Part shown: piece after piece, positions 8,510 to 17,556 of the stretch
Layout of the letters: every line of letters begins with the position of its first letter
How positions within the stretch are numbered: the first letter of the stretch is position 1
NCBI GenBank assembly: GCA_964411885.1
Contig: CAYPMK010000007.1
Location: forward strand, 1 to 46,862
DNA: 46,862 bases
From: JAKLHL01 sp964411885
GTDB lineage: Bacteria; Bdellovibrionota; JAFGOL01
Reading direction: 5' to 3'
Position numbers and translations under genes: made by a program
The notes under the pieces: model-generated
Told to the model about the DNA's origin: nothing
Databases searched by the model: none
What the model saw: only the letters and a program-made list of their open reading frames with translations

Positions 8510-9690
8510 AGACAGCTAATTCTATAATAAAAGGACTCCCTGTTTTTGCTTTTGATGAAATAGACACCATGTTCAATTCTTTAAAAGCAAAAGGAATAAC
8601 TCCAATAGATTTTGGTATAGGAGATCCTAAAGACCCAACTCCTTCTTTCATAAGAGAGGCGGCAAAACGTTCTATTGATGAAAACGCTGGAAGAGGTTAC
8701 CCAATCTACAACGGTACTAAAGAATATAGAATTGCAGTATCACAATGGATAAAAAAACGTTTTTCTGTTGATATAGACCCTGATAAGGAAATCTGTACTG
8801 CCATAGGAGCAAAAGAGCTTATCTTTAATTTATCTAATGCATTCGTTGAGCCTGAAGACTACATAATAATGCCAAACCCGGGATATCCTCCATATCTTAA
8901 AGGAGCTTTATTCTCTAGAGCGATACCTTATTTTATAGATTTAAAAAAAGAAAACAACTTTTTGCCAGACCTTGATTCAATACCAAAGGACGTTATAAAA
9001 AAAGCAAAAATACTATGGCTTAACTACCCTAACAATCCTACTTCTGGTACAGCAACTATAGAATTTTTAAAAAGAGCAGTTGAGTTCTGTAACAAGAACG
9101 ACATCGTAATCATAAATGATGAATGTTATAGTGAGATCTATTACGAGAATGAATTCAAACCACGCTCCATACTTGAGGTATCAAAAAAAGGAGTGCTAAG
9201 TATAAATTCCATGTCTAAAAGAAGTTTAATGACAGGGTGGAGAATAGCGTGGGTTGCAGGTGATAATGAGCTTATAGACACAATAAAAAAATTAAAAACC
9301 AATATAGATAGTGGTCCACCATACTTTGTACAAGACGCGGCCATAACAGCATTAAAAGATGAAACTCACGTTGAAGAAAATAGGCAAAGACTAAAACAAA
9401 GACGTGATGTTCTTGTTGCTGCCTTTACTTCTGTTGGTTTTGAGGATTGTACCCCGAGGGGAACATTCTACATCTGGCAAAAACTTCCAAATGGAGTTAA
9501 AGGTATAGATCTTTGCAAAAAATTATTAGAACCAGAATATGGTATAGTCGTAACTCCCGGAAGTTTTTTAACAGAAACGATAAACAACAAAAATATCGGA
9601 GAAAACTACTTAAGGATGGCTCTTGTGCCTTCTATAGAAGAATGTAAAGTAGCCGCAAAAAAGATAGCAGAAGCGGTAAAAAGATTATAG
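8506..9690 (+). CDS. Class I/II PLP-dependent aminotransferase (LL-diaminopimelate or aspartate aminotransferase type)
   Basis: 394-residue fold-type I aminotransferase. Visible residues are GYPIYNGTKEYR (64-75), NPGYPPY (124-130), the substrate/PLP motif NYPNNPT (173-179), PLP-contacting Asp205 and Tyr208 (INDECYSE), the Schiff-base Lys238 in SINSMSKRS, and Arg246 in GWR. The overall pattern is closest to LL-diaminopimelate aminotransferase (DapL) or related aspartate aminotransferases, enzymes of lysine/peptidoglycan or amino acid synthesis. Which one cannot be settled by eye. The TTG start at 8506 shares UUGA with the msbA stop. Its 3' end overlaps the convergent gspN by 6 nt. Confidence 0.88.
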   Translation: MKTANSIIKGLPVFAFDEIDTMFNSLKAKGITPIDFGIGDPKDPTPSFIREAAKRSIDENAGRGYPIYNGTKEYRIAVSQWIKKRFSVDIDPDKEICTAIGAKELIFNLSNAFVEPEDYIIMPNPGYPPYLKGALFSRAIPYFIDLKKENNFLPDLDSIPKDVIKKAKILWLNYPNNPTSGTATIEFLKRAVEFCNKNDIVIINDECYSEIYYENEFKPRSILEVSKKGVLSINSMSKRSLMTGWRIAWVAGDNELIDTIKKLKTNIDSGPPYFVQDAAITALKDETHVEENRQRLKQRRDVLVAAFTSVGFEDCTPRGTFYIWQKLPNGVKGIDLCKKLLEPEYGIVVTPGSFLTETINNKNIGENYLRMALVPSIEECKVAAKKIAEAVKRL

Positions 9691-10590
9691 AGGTGTTATA
9701 TTAGGCATGGGCATTCTTCCGTCGCCATTAATTCTAAAATTATAGAAACCATCTGGTTTCTTTGCAGCTTGAGGAAGAAAAGACATAAAAGACCCAAACG
9801 TCCTATCTAGATCTCCAGCAAGTTTAAGTTTAACAGTAAATTCGTATCTATTACCCTTATATGACCATTTACCTCTTAAAGACCCGTCTATATCATCCCC
9901 TGCTCCACCAAGTACTAATTTACCAACAGTAAGCTCACTTTTTTGTAAAGCAACAGAAGCCTCTCCTTTTTTGACGGAAAATGGTGGTATGGCAAAAAAG
10001 CCAACATTAGTTCCTTCTTTAGAGCTAAGGTCGTCAAGCAATAATTCTGCAGTAAGATCTGAATAAACTATATTCCTCAGATTAATATATCCCTCCAAAT
10101 TAAGATTTGCTTTTGCAAATAGATCCAATGAATATTGTGGATACAATATATCTCTAAGCTGTACATCAACAGCGTATACTTTAAGATATAATTCATCTAC
10201 AGGTGTACCTATCAAAGAAAACCCACTTATCTTTATTTGAACTTCACCCCTAAAAGATTCTGACTCAACTTTTAGTGCAGGAGACAGCATTAATACAGAC
10301 AAAGGCGATATCCCTATTTTTGTTTTACCCAAAAGAATATCTTTTGTTGAACCTGATAGTCTTAATTTGGCCGAATTGAACTTTATACCAAGACTAGGAA
10401 TGAAAGAGAATCTTGGACTATCTGCTTCAATACTTATCCCCGTTTGTGCTTTTATATTATCAAAAATACCTTCAACAACTTTTTCGTCTGGAAATGACAC
10501 TCTAAAAAAAACAATAAAAGCAACAAAGAACAAAGCTATATAATATCTTCGTTTATAGACATATTTAAACAAAGACTTAAGTTCTTTCAT
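9685..10590 (-). CDS. gspN: Type II secretion system protein GspN
   Basis: 301-residue last gene of the T2SS operon. It has an N-terminal membrane anchor (about 15-29) and a periplasmic beta-rich domain with AsmA/GspN-like repeats (for example SFIPSLGIKFNSAKLRLSG, 62-80). GspN is an accessory inner-membrane component found in a subset of T2SS; this version resembles the Leptospira/deltaproteobacterial type. Its ATG overlaps the gspM stop by ATGA. The C-terminus runs into the convergent aminotransferase gene with no room for a terminator. Confidence 0.8.
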   Translation of the reverse strand: MKELKSLFKYVYKRRYYIALFFVAFIVFFRVSFPDEKVVEGIFDNIKAQTGISIEADSPRFSFIPSLGIKFNSAKLRLSGSTKDILLGKTKIGISPLSVLMLSPALKVESESFRGEVQIKISGFSLIGTPVDELYLKVYAVDVQLRDILYPQYSLDLFAKANLNLEGYINLRNIVYSDLTAELLLDDLSSKEGTNVGFFAIPPFSVKKGEASVALQKSELTVGKLVLGGAGDDIDGSLRGKWSYKGNRYEFTVKLKLAGDLDRTFGSFMSFLPQAAKKPDGFYNFRINGDGRMPMPNITPL

Positions 10591-11198
10591 TTTGGTGTCC
10601 TCGCCAAAACTTCGAACTCAGCATCTATGTATCTTATATCATCTGTCCGTCTTTTTATCTTCAATGACGAGATCACTGCAAAGACCTCATTTTTTTCTAT
10701 ACCAGATAAAAGCTTAACTAATTGCCTTATAGTTATCTTTTCATATTTCACTGTCGCAATATTCTCTACGAATTTACCTTTCTCTACGTCTTTCTTTGGA
10801 GTTTCTTTAAGATCTATCCTTGCTTCTGGATTTATTAAAGCAGCAACTTGTTGTTTTTCTATTAGATCGGTCAAAGACACATATTTTGAACCAGATGTTT
10901 CTGATCTTCTTTTTTGCAATTCCAATCTATTTGCCTCTACAAAATTATTCAGAATATCAAGTTCAGCAATAGTTGACCTTGCTTCCTCTATCTTTAATTC
11001 TTTTTCTGATATGCCTGATAACATAGACATCATTATCCATACGAGTATAAAAATAGCTAACGCAATAAGACCATTTTTTAATAACTTTTTATCTCTAGGA
11101 GAAAGAGCATCATAACGAGACCTCAGCTTCTCTAAAAAAACACTTTCCGTAAAGTTGTACCACCACTCCTGGAATCTATATTTAATTTTATCGAACAT
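10587..11198 (-). CDS. gspM: Type II secretion system protein GspM
   Basis: 203-residue bitopic inner-membrane protein with an amphipathic N-terminal cytoplasmic stretch, one TM helix at about 43-62, a coiled coil (66-100) and a small periplasmic ferredoxin-like domain. GspM partners GspL in the assembly platform that couples the ATPase to pseudopilus growth. The identification rests on size, topology and position between gspL and gspN, because the family diverges strongly in sequence. Start and gspL stop share TAATG. Confidence 0.8.
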   Translation of the reverse strand: MFDKIKYRFQEWWYNFTESVFLEKLRSRYDALSPRDKKLLKNGLIALAIFILVWIMMSMLSGISEKELKIEEARSTIAELDILNNFVEANRLELQKRRSETSGSKYVSLTDLIEKQQVAALINPEARIDLKETPKKDVEKGKFVENIATVKYEKITIRQLVKLLSGIEKNEVFAVISSLKIKRRTDDIRYIDAEFEVLARTPK

Positions 11199-12865
11199 TA
11201 TTTGGCACCATCCTCTTTATAAAGAGAACTAAGCTCTAGTTCTACACCATTAGCTGTTGTTTTGCCTTCTTTAACTTTGGTGTCCTTAAAAACCTTGCTT
11301 AACTCAAGACCTTTAACTAAGTTGTCTGCAATTTCTTTATTTGGTACATAAAACCTTGCTGATTTTATCTCTGATCTTTGTATATCCAAATCTACAAAAT
11401 CTACCTTATTACTTTGATCTATATTTGAAGATAAGGAACTAAGCACAGATAAAGAAGAGCCTTCTTTAACACTAGAACCTTCTAATAACGCCTTCTGTGA
11501 TTTAAATCTTGTCCTTGCTTCTCTAACTATTTTTGGGTAATTATCCAAAAGGTTTTTTTGAGCTCTTTTATCTTTATCTGGGAAAGCCTCTTTTAGTTTC
11601 TGTTCCAAATCAACATTGTATCTTTCCTGAACCCTATTCAACAACATAGAATGAGCGAACAAGTAGAACATAAAAAATACAAAAGCTATTATAAAATTTC
11701 TTATCGTCGGCCTAAACAACCTTACGAATTCTGAAGCATCACCAGAAGAACTGGATCCTTTTTCTTTCTTGAAATTCAACCCCTTTAAAGGTGTCTTACC
11801 TGCATATCTCAAGAAATATCCTATCGTATTGCAGAATTTCAACTCATCTGGCGTTCCACTAAACGGGAGTTTAATGCCTATTGATTGATGAAACTCTAGA
11901 GGCTGTATATTAAGTTTCAACTCCTGTATCATGTATTCCTTAAAATTCCTCGTTTGCCATCCAGCTCCAGCAAGGAAGCATCTTGATATATGATCTTTTT
12001 TCTCTGATCTATAACTAGCTAATGTTTGATTGATATCCCTTATTACAAGATCACTAGCTTCCTTTAATATCGTAGAAAAACTGATCTGTTCTTTTGTATA
12101 ATTAGAGGTATCACCATCAAGTATTATGTATCCAACGTCTATTTTTGATGTTTCTGCTTGTTGATATGGCAGATCATAATATTCCATGATCTTTTTGGTA
12201 ATATGTTCTCCGCCATAATTTATGACCCTTGCATACTCTGGGACACCATTCCTAGAAAGTACCACGTTGGTCTTAGTACTTCCCATGTCTATTATGACAA
12301 CCGGGTGTGACTCTACTTGTTTTTGACTTCTGCCGTCTTGTTCTACTTCTATTATCTCTTTCCCTAGTTTTAGAAAACTCCCCAAACTAAATAAAGCATC
12401 TGTACCTGTTGTAACTACATCAGGCTCTATGCCTGCCTTTTTAAGAAGTTCCATATAAGAATTAAAATCTTCTTTCCTTGTAACAGTAACGAATATTCTA
12501 CTCCCTTTATCAAGATATTCTACGACCTGCCATTCATACAATATATCTTCCAATTCAAAAGGCATTTGCTCCTCTATCTCTAGAGGTAATGCCATAGATA
12601 TCCTTTTATTGTCCTTAAAAGGTAAAGTAAAAAATCTTGTAGTAGTTCTTTCTGATGGATATATCAAAACTGTTTCTGCTGGTTCATATTTCTGTTCCGC
12701 GTTCATCACTCGTATAGCTTCTAAAATCCTTTCAGAAACACTGAGTTTTGAATCATCAGGTATTATGGTATTAGAAAAACTAAGTAGTTTATGACCACTA
12801 TAACTTTTTTCAAAGTATAATGCCTTAATTGAATAAGAGCCTATGTCTAATACAAGTACTTTCAA
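11198..12865 (-). CDS. gspL: Type II secretion system protein GspL (PilM/GspL actin-like)
   Basis: 555-residue GspL. The cytoplasmic actin-like (PilM-like) part has the phosphate-binding loops VLDIGSYSIKAL (4-15) and VVIIDMGSTKTNVVL (about 189-203) and an adenosine-type motif near FLAGAGW. A single TM helix (about 390-407) precedes a periplasmic coiled coil and ferredoxin-like domain. GspL recruits the ATPase GspE to the membrane and binds GspM. It is longer than the ~400-residue proteobacterial form. The start is TTG two bases after the gspK stop. Confidence 0.88.
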   Translation of the reverse strand: MKVLVLDIGSYSIKALYFEKSYSGHKLLSFSNTIIPDDSKLSVSERILEAIRVMNAEQKYEPAETVLIYPSERTTTRFFTLPFKDNKRISMALPLEIEEQMPFELEDILYEWQVVEYLDKGSRIFVTVTRKEDFNSYMELLKKAGIEPDVVTTGTDALFSLGSFLKLGKEIIEVEQDGRSQKQVESHPVVIIDMGSTKTNVVLSRNGVPEYARVINYGGEHITKKIMEYYDLPYQQAETSKIDVGYIILDGDTSNYTKEQISFSTILKEASDLVIRDINQTLASYRSEKKDHISRCFLAGAGWQTRNFKEYMIQELKLNIQPLEFHQSIGIKLPFSGTPDELKFCNTIGYFLRYAGKTPLKGLNFKKEKGSSSSGDASEFVRLFRPTIRNFIIAFVFFMFYLFAHSMLLNRVQERYNVDLEQKLKEAFPDKDKRAQKNLLDNYPKIVREARTRFKSQKALLEGSSVKEGSSLSVLSSLSSNIDQSNKVDFVDLDIQRSEIKSARFYVPNKEIADNLVKGLELSKVFKDTKVKEGKTTANGVELELSSLYKEDGAK

Positions 12866-12867
12866 TC

Positions 12868-14013
12868 CTATCTATACTCCCAATAAACAATACTAGGGAC
12901 TGGGTCTGTACTGCTCTTTTCTGGTAAGCGCCCCTCTAGTAATAGTTTACTATAAGCTTCTGAAACATAACATATAATCTTTTTAGACACCTTGCCACTA
13001 TGACCCACTGCCTCTATCTTGTAATTATCCTCACTAAAAGAAAGTGGTATCTTTAACGGATTAAAGTCTGCTGTGGCGATCTTTGTGTTTTGACCTATCC
13101 ACGTTTTGAGGTCTTGTTCACTTGCAAAGTCGCCCGTAAGCTGTATTTTTTCCATCAATAGGGTTATTTCCTCATCTGTGAGCTTTGGTTCTATGGTTTT
13201 CCACATATCTTTATCAGCTTTATTTACGTTTATGCCTCCTCCAGAGAATATCGTTACCATTGGACTAATAAAGTCAAAAAGCTCATCGTTCATTCCCTCT
13301 ATCATATAGAGCTCAGACATACTGTGCATAGGGGTATTCCTTACCCTATAGGGAGGATTCCTCTTTTCATAATATATATTCTCATCCCCTCCATTCCTTG
13401 AATTAACATCAGCATCTATCCAGTCTATTATGTTGTTTATGGTTCTTTCAAAATCTTGGATCGGATGTCTATAACCAAAACTTTCATCTTCTTGTATCTT
13501 GGCTACATAATGTGATTTCATCTGCTCTTTAAAGGTTTCTGTCCTTTCTTCACTCAACGGGATAGCATTAATGTTTATTAAGGAGTCTGTAGAAGATATG
13601 TTTTGATCAAAATAACCAACTTTCGAAATATTAGTGTCTTTTTTTATCTCTTCAAGCATGCTTCTCATGCCAAGGTCTAAATTTTCATCTCCAGTAGCGC
13701 CAAAAGAAAGAAGCTCTGCTGGAGGAGGAAAAACGAAAGGGAGACTTATTATTATAGATGTTACTGAACTTGGTATCTTTACACCGCCCATTTCAAAGGT
13801 CTTCACTTTATTGGCTATTGCAATCCTTAACATTGCAACATTAAGTGATGATTTAGCAAGATACTCTGCTGCTACCTCATCCTTATAATTAGATGACATA
13901 GCATTAGTGACTCTTGTAGTATAGTTAAGCTCAAGCATTATTACAGATAACAAAGCAACTGTCGTCATTACCAGTAAAAGAGCCATGCCTTTTTTGCCCC
14001 TAATACTCTTCAA
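12868..14013 (-). CDS. gspK: Type II secretion minor pseudopilin GspK
   Basis: 381-residue minor pseudopilin that caps the pseudopilus tip with GspI and GspJ. The prepilin leader RGKKG is followed by MALLLVMTTVALL, lacking the conserved Glu at position +5, as is normal for GspK. A large globular periplasmic domain with a helix-hairpin-helix-like region (NINAIPLS, then NKADKDMWKTIEPKLTDEEI) fits the family. The TTG start shares UUGA with the gspJ stop. Confidence 0.88.
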   Translation of the reverse strand: MKSIRGKKGMALLLVMTTVALLSVIMLELNYTTRVTNAMSSNYKDEVAAEYLAKSSLNVAMLRIAIANKVKTFEMGGVKIPSSVTSIIISLPFVFPPPAELLSFGATGDENLDLGMRSMLEEIKKDTNISKVGYFDQNISSTDSLININAIPLSEERTETFKEQMKSHYVAKIQEDESFGYRHPIQDFERTINNIIDWIDADVNSRNGGDENIYYEKRNPPYRVRNTPMHSMSELYMIEGMNDELFDFISPMVTIFSGGGINVNKADKDMWKTIEPKLTDEEITLLMEKIQLTGDFASEQDLKTWIGQNTKIATADFNPLKIPLSFSEDNYKIEAVGHSGKVSKKIICYVSEAYSKLLLEGRLPEKSSTDPVPSIVYWEYR

Positions 14014-14744
14014 GATGAAGTGCCTCCGCTTAAAATTGTTCCCAAATCTATGTTATTAGGATTTAGTATCTTTATCTTCTGTAATAAACGTATCTTTTTC
14101 TCTTTGTTAGTAGGTGATATTAATTCCATGCTAACCTCTACAGCAACTGGGAATAAATACAAAAACTCCCCCTGTGTAGAATCCCATCTATCCACCCAAG
14201 CTGCTTCCATTTCGCCGATCTTAGGCCTAAGATATCTGAACCTTAACTCCTCAACACCTTCTGCCAAAATATATTTTACACCACCTTCTTCTATTTTATC
14301 ATCTATAAATGGTGATTCCCTTTTAACTAGATTATTTTTTGAAGAGTCTTTTTGATCTGTTTCTATTGTATAACTTATCTCGCAAGTATCTGTTTCATTA
14401 GTATCTTTATACATACGCCTGTGTGACGACGAAGAGAATAATATGGAGTCCTTTGTACCCCTAAAGAACGAGAACACCTGATATTGATCGAACTGAGGGA
14501 GTGTTTGCCTGTATTGCACGCTTTTCCTCGTATCCAAAGGAGAATGGAAAGCAAGACTTATATCTTTTTGCATATGTCTTAATACAGTTCTGGCTGTATG
14601 ATAATAATCATTCTCATCAGAAACTTTGCTTCTTATATTCATCCCTGTACGAGTACTCATAACAGCAAAAACAGCTACTGCAGAAAAGATAGCCAAGGCT
14701 ATCATGACCTCTATCAAGGTCATTCCTTTACAGTTCTTGTTCAT
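14010..14744 (-). CDS. gspJ: Type II secretion minor pseudopilin GspJ
   Basis: About 244-residue minor pseudopilin. The leader MNKNCKG precedes the processed N-terminus MTLIEVMIALAIFSAVAVF, with the required Glu at +5. The periplasmic domain matches GspJ in size. I chose ATG at 14744, five bases after the gspI stop, because it gives a short, typical leader; an ATG at 14780 would overlap gspI by 32 nt and add 12 residues. It sits between gspI and gspK as in canonical operons. Confidence 0.88.
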   Translation of the reverse strand: MNKNCKGMTLIEVMIALAIFSAVAVFAVMSTRTGMNIRSKVSDENDYYHTARTVLRHMQKDISLAFHSPLDTRKSVQYRQTLPQFDQYQVFSFFRGTKDSILFSSSSHRRMYKDTNETDTCEISYTIETDQKDSSKNNLVKRESPFIDDKIEEGGVKYILAEGVEELRFRYLRPKIGEMEAAWVDRWDSTQGEFLYLFPVAVEVSMELISPTNKEKKIRLLQKIKILNPNNIDLGTILSGGTSS

Positions 14745-14748
14745 AGCC

Positions 14749-15309
14749 TTATAGGCCCGGTACAAAATTCCTGACTGCATTAAAATCCACCATATAATAA
14801 ACTAAGACCACACTTGAATACTGAGTACCCGCCTTTACAGGCCAAGAAACCGTTACCGAAACTTCTCTCAAAGAATCTTTCATGACTCTTTCAACGTTGC
14901 TAGCCATTAAACCAAGGAACTGTTGATCGCCTTGTGCCGCTCCAACGTTTTCTGCCTCTTGTTGCATATCTCCAGACGACATAAAGGTATTCATTATCTT
15001 GGATATTGGAATGTTTACTTCTTTTACCTCGCGTTTCCACTTCCATCCTTTATATTCTTCTTCCTCAAACGAACCTTCACTCTTTTCTCCAAGTTCCTTA
15101 ACATAAGAAAAACCCTGTATACTTGAATTGATATCTATGTCTTCCATCATATCTCTTGCCAGGCTCGTAGCTATTGTAACAAATCTAGATTTTTGAGAAG
15201 TATTAAGAGACATGACTTGTCCACCAGTAAGCGCTGTGAGCGTTATTGAAAGGATCATTAACGCTATCATTACCTCTACAAGAGTGAATGCTTTACTCTT
15301 CAACTTCAA
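14749..15309 (-). CDS. gspI: Type II secretion minor pseudopilin GspI
   Basis: 186-residue minor pseudopilin. The N-terminus MKLKSKA-FTLVEVMIALMILS is a prepilin signal whose -1 residue is Ala instead of the usual Gly, with Glu at +5. The globular part is larger than the ~120-residue classical GspI because of a Ser/Gln/Glu-rich insertion (about 75-120). It overlaps gspH by 17 nt and starts with TTG at 15309 or a second TTG two codons later. Confidence 0.82.
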   Translation of the reverse strand: MKLKSKAFTLVEVMIALMILSITLTALTGGQVMSLNTSQKSRFVTIATSLARDMMEDIDINSSIQGFSYVKELGEKSEGSFEEEEYKGWKWKREVKEVNIPISKIMNTFMSSGDMQQEAENVGAAQGDQQFLGLMASNVERVMKDSLREVSVTVSWPVKAGTQYSSVVLVYYMVDFNAVRNFVPGL

Positions 15310-15883
15310 GATACCTACCTTCTATTTTAGCCTTACCATTAAGAGGATTTAGCCTTATAGAATAGAACCCTGTTCTACTCTTTTGACCACTAAGTCTTAT
15401 GATCGTATCTTCTGTAGCTCCCTGTGGGAAAAAATAAAGATATGCTATTTCTTCAGTATATTTCTTTTTTGTGCTCAAATTCTCTATACTGTCAAGTTCC
15501 ACACCAGAAGATAACTTTTGGACTTTTCCTATTTCTCCGGGAAAGTCATAGAACACTTCTTTCTTTTCTTGTTCTTGTTTTTCCCTCTCCTCTCTATCAG
15601 ATCTAGAAGCATCCTCTTCATCAACTACCTCAACAAGTTCATCACTTGAAGATATTTGAAGCTGGAATGTCCTTTTGTCAAAGTCAAAAACTATCCTGTG
15701 TATCTTTCCTTTTATTACAGCACTATCATAAGCAAATTTTGATAAAGACGCTATTTGAAATGCTGATGATTTTAAATTAGTCCTTAGTACATTTTTGATA
15801 GTGGGTGTACCAATACCTATTACAGCGGCTAAAACAGCTATAACTATAAGTATCTCTACAAGTGTAAAACCTTTATTATTCAC
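15293..15883 (-). CDS. gspH: Type II secretion minor pseudopilin GspH
   Basis: 196-residue pseudopilin with a minimal leader MNNKG before FTLVEILIVIAVLAAVIGIG. The middle carries a highly charged segment (about 85-105, rich in Glu, Asp, Arg and Lys) that is probably a surface loop. Assignment to GspH follows from order after gspG and from length. The GTG start at 15883 overlaps the gspG end by 8 nt. Confidence 0.84.
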   Translation of the reverse strand: MNNKGFTLVEILIVIAVLAAVIGIGTPTIKNVLRTNLKSSAFQIASLSKFAYDSAVIKGKIHRIVFDFDKRTFQLQISSSDELVEVVDEEDASRSDREEREKQEQEKKEVFYDFPGEIGKVQKLSSGVELDSIENLSTKKKYTEEIAYLYFFPQGATEDTIIRLSGQKSRTGFYSIRLNPLNGKAKIEGRYLEVEE

Positions 15884-16304
15884 TTTCTATAACGATATCT
15901 TCTGCGTATCCGTCTCCACCCTCTTTTGCATCCTTACCGTAAGACATAATGGCGTACTTCGTACCATCAGATTCATAAATAAAAGGTTTTCCCCACTGAT
16001 CTTTCGGTATTTTTTTCATATAGCCAGATGGATTATAGTTCTCTGGTTCTGTTCCTGCTGTTGGCTTTGTCACCAATGCCTCAAGACCTTGTTCTGTTGT
16101 TGGATAAGAGCTATTATCTGTGTAATACAACTGTAATGCCTGTTCTATGTTCTTCATTTGATTCTTTGTGTTCTCTACTTTTGATTTTTCGAACATAGGC
16201 AGTATGTTGGTAGCAACTAATGCACCAATAGCTCCCATGATAGCAATAACGATCATGATCTCGACTAACGACATACCCATACTGTTCTTGATAGACCTAA
16301 ACAT
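15876..16304 (-). CDS. gspG: Type II secretion major pseudopilin GspG
   Basis: 142-residue major pseudopilin that forms the pseudopilus shaft. The leader MFRSIKNSMG precedes MSLVEIMIVIAIMGAIGALVA with Glu at +5. The C-terminal part has the GspG hallmarks YPTTEQGLEALV, KDQWGKPFIY and a calcium-loop region SYGKDAKEGGDGYAEDI. An excellent Shine-Dalgarno (AAAGGAGG, five bases before ATG) suggests high expression, as expected for the most abundant subunit. Confidence 0.96.
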   Translation of the reverse strand: MFRSIKNSMGMSLVEIMIVIAIMGAIGALVATNILPMFEKSKVENTKNQMKNIEQALQLYYTDNSSYPTTEQGLEALVTKPTAGTEPENYNPSGYMKKIPKDQWGKPFIYESDGTKYAIMSYGKDAKEGGDGYAEDIVIESE

Positions 16305-16321
16305 AATAACCTCCTTTTATT

Positions 16322-17545
16322 TCACACTGTGGAACTAGCGATCTGCATTATAGGCATAAGTATAGCCATTACAATAAAAGCAACTGCACCACCCATTAAA
16401 ATGATCATTGCTGGTTCCAACAGCGATGTAAGCGTTTCTATCCTTGTTTCCACTTCATTCTCATATGATTTACTAATGTGGCTCAACATAACCTCAAGTT
16501 CTCCAGTTTTCTCACCTACACTTATCATATGTATAACTATAGGAGGAAATTCCTTTGTTTTAGAAAGTGTAGACGCCAAACTCTGACCTTCTGACAAAGA
16601 TTCTTTTGCTCCTTTCAATGCTTCTTTGATAATTGTGTTATCTACGACGTTAACAACTATATCTAGTGCCTGTAATAAAGGAACCCCTGCACCATGTAAA
16701 GTTGCTAGTGTTCTAGTAAACTGGCTCACAGATGTTAAACGCACTATTCTTCCGAATAATGGTAACTTAAGTTTGATATCATCCCATTTTCTTCTTCCAG
16801 AACTTGTTTTTATATATCTAGTAAAACCAAATACAGCAAGGAACACCGTTATCAATATCAACAAGATATTGTTCCTCGCAAAGTTAGATATTGATATTAG
16901 TATCCTGGTATATATTGGTAGAGCTACAGCCATATCGTCGAATATAGCTGTAATTTTTGGTATAACGAACATAAAAAGCACACCTATTATGATCACAGAA
17001 ACTATCACCATAAGTACAGGATACGCCATTGTTGACACTATTTTATTCTTCAGAGCAGATTGCTTTTCTGTATATTCAGCAAGTCTTTCCATGACAAGGC
17101 CAAGAGTACCAGAAGCCTCGCCAGCTTTTATCATGTTTATATACAGCGGAGAGAATATTTCTTTATGAGGTCCAAGAGCATCTGCAATAGAACTACCTTC
17201 GTTAACTTTTTGTTTTGCTTCTGTAAGTATCAGTTTTAACCTTTCATTCTCAACTTGGTCGGATAATGCAGTAAGAGCATCGACTATTGGTATGTTAGCA
17301 TTTATCATCGTCGCTAATTGGCGAGTCATCATGGTTATGTCTGAATCTTTTATTTTTTTCCCTATAGTAACCCTAAGAACTTCTTTTTTATCTAGATTAT
17401 CTGCAGCTGTTTTTTCTCTAACATTTGTAGCGTATATTCCTTTTTGTTTTAATTTTAATTTTGAGTTCTTTAGGGAATCAGCCTCTATGACCCCATCAAC
17501 TTTTCTGCCTTGGACATTAACTCCTTCATATCTATATATACCCAT
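16322..17545 (-). CDS. gspF: Type II secretion platform protein GspF
   Basis: 407-residue polytopic inner-membrane platform protein. It has two GspF domains with three TM helices (about 167-190, 218-238 and 375-400). Family signatures include MTRQLATMINANIPIVDALT in the first domain and SVSQFTRTLATLHGAGVPLL in the second. The N-terminal YRYEGVNVQGRKVDGVIEAD is typical. A GAGGTG lies seven bases upstream of the ATG. Confidence 0.96.
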   Translation of the reverse strand: MGIYRYEGVNVQGRKVDGVIEADSLKNSKLKLKQKGIYATNVREKTAADNLDKKEVLRVTIGKKIKDSDITMMTRQLATMINANIPIVDALTALSDQVENERLKLILTEAKQKVNEGSSIADALGPHKEIFSPLYINMIKAGEASGTLGLVMERLAEYTEKQSALKNKIVSTMAYPVLMVIVSVIIIGVLFMFVIPKITAIFDDMAVALPIYTRILISISNFARNNILLILITVFLAVFGFTRYIKTSSGRRKWDDIKLKLPLFGRIVRLTSVSQFTRTLATLHGAGVPLLQALDIVVNVVDNTIIKEALKGAKESLSEGQSLASTLSKTKEFPPIVIHMISVGEKTGELEVMLSHISKSYENEVETRIETLTSLLEPAMIILMGGAVAFIVMAILMPIMQIASSTV

Positions 17546-17556
17546 CTAGAAACACC

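Noticed and set aside
10627..11115. 162-codon plus-strand open frame antisense to gspM
   Set aside because: It lies wholly inside gspM, has no ribosome site, and its Phe/Ser/Leu-rich translation is typical of the antisense of AT-rich coding sequence.
16626..17168. 180-codon plus-strand open frame antisense to gspF
   Set aside because: Shadow of a certain gene; hydrophobic and Ile/Ser-rich because it mirrors the gspF membrane helices.
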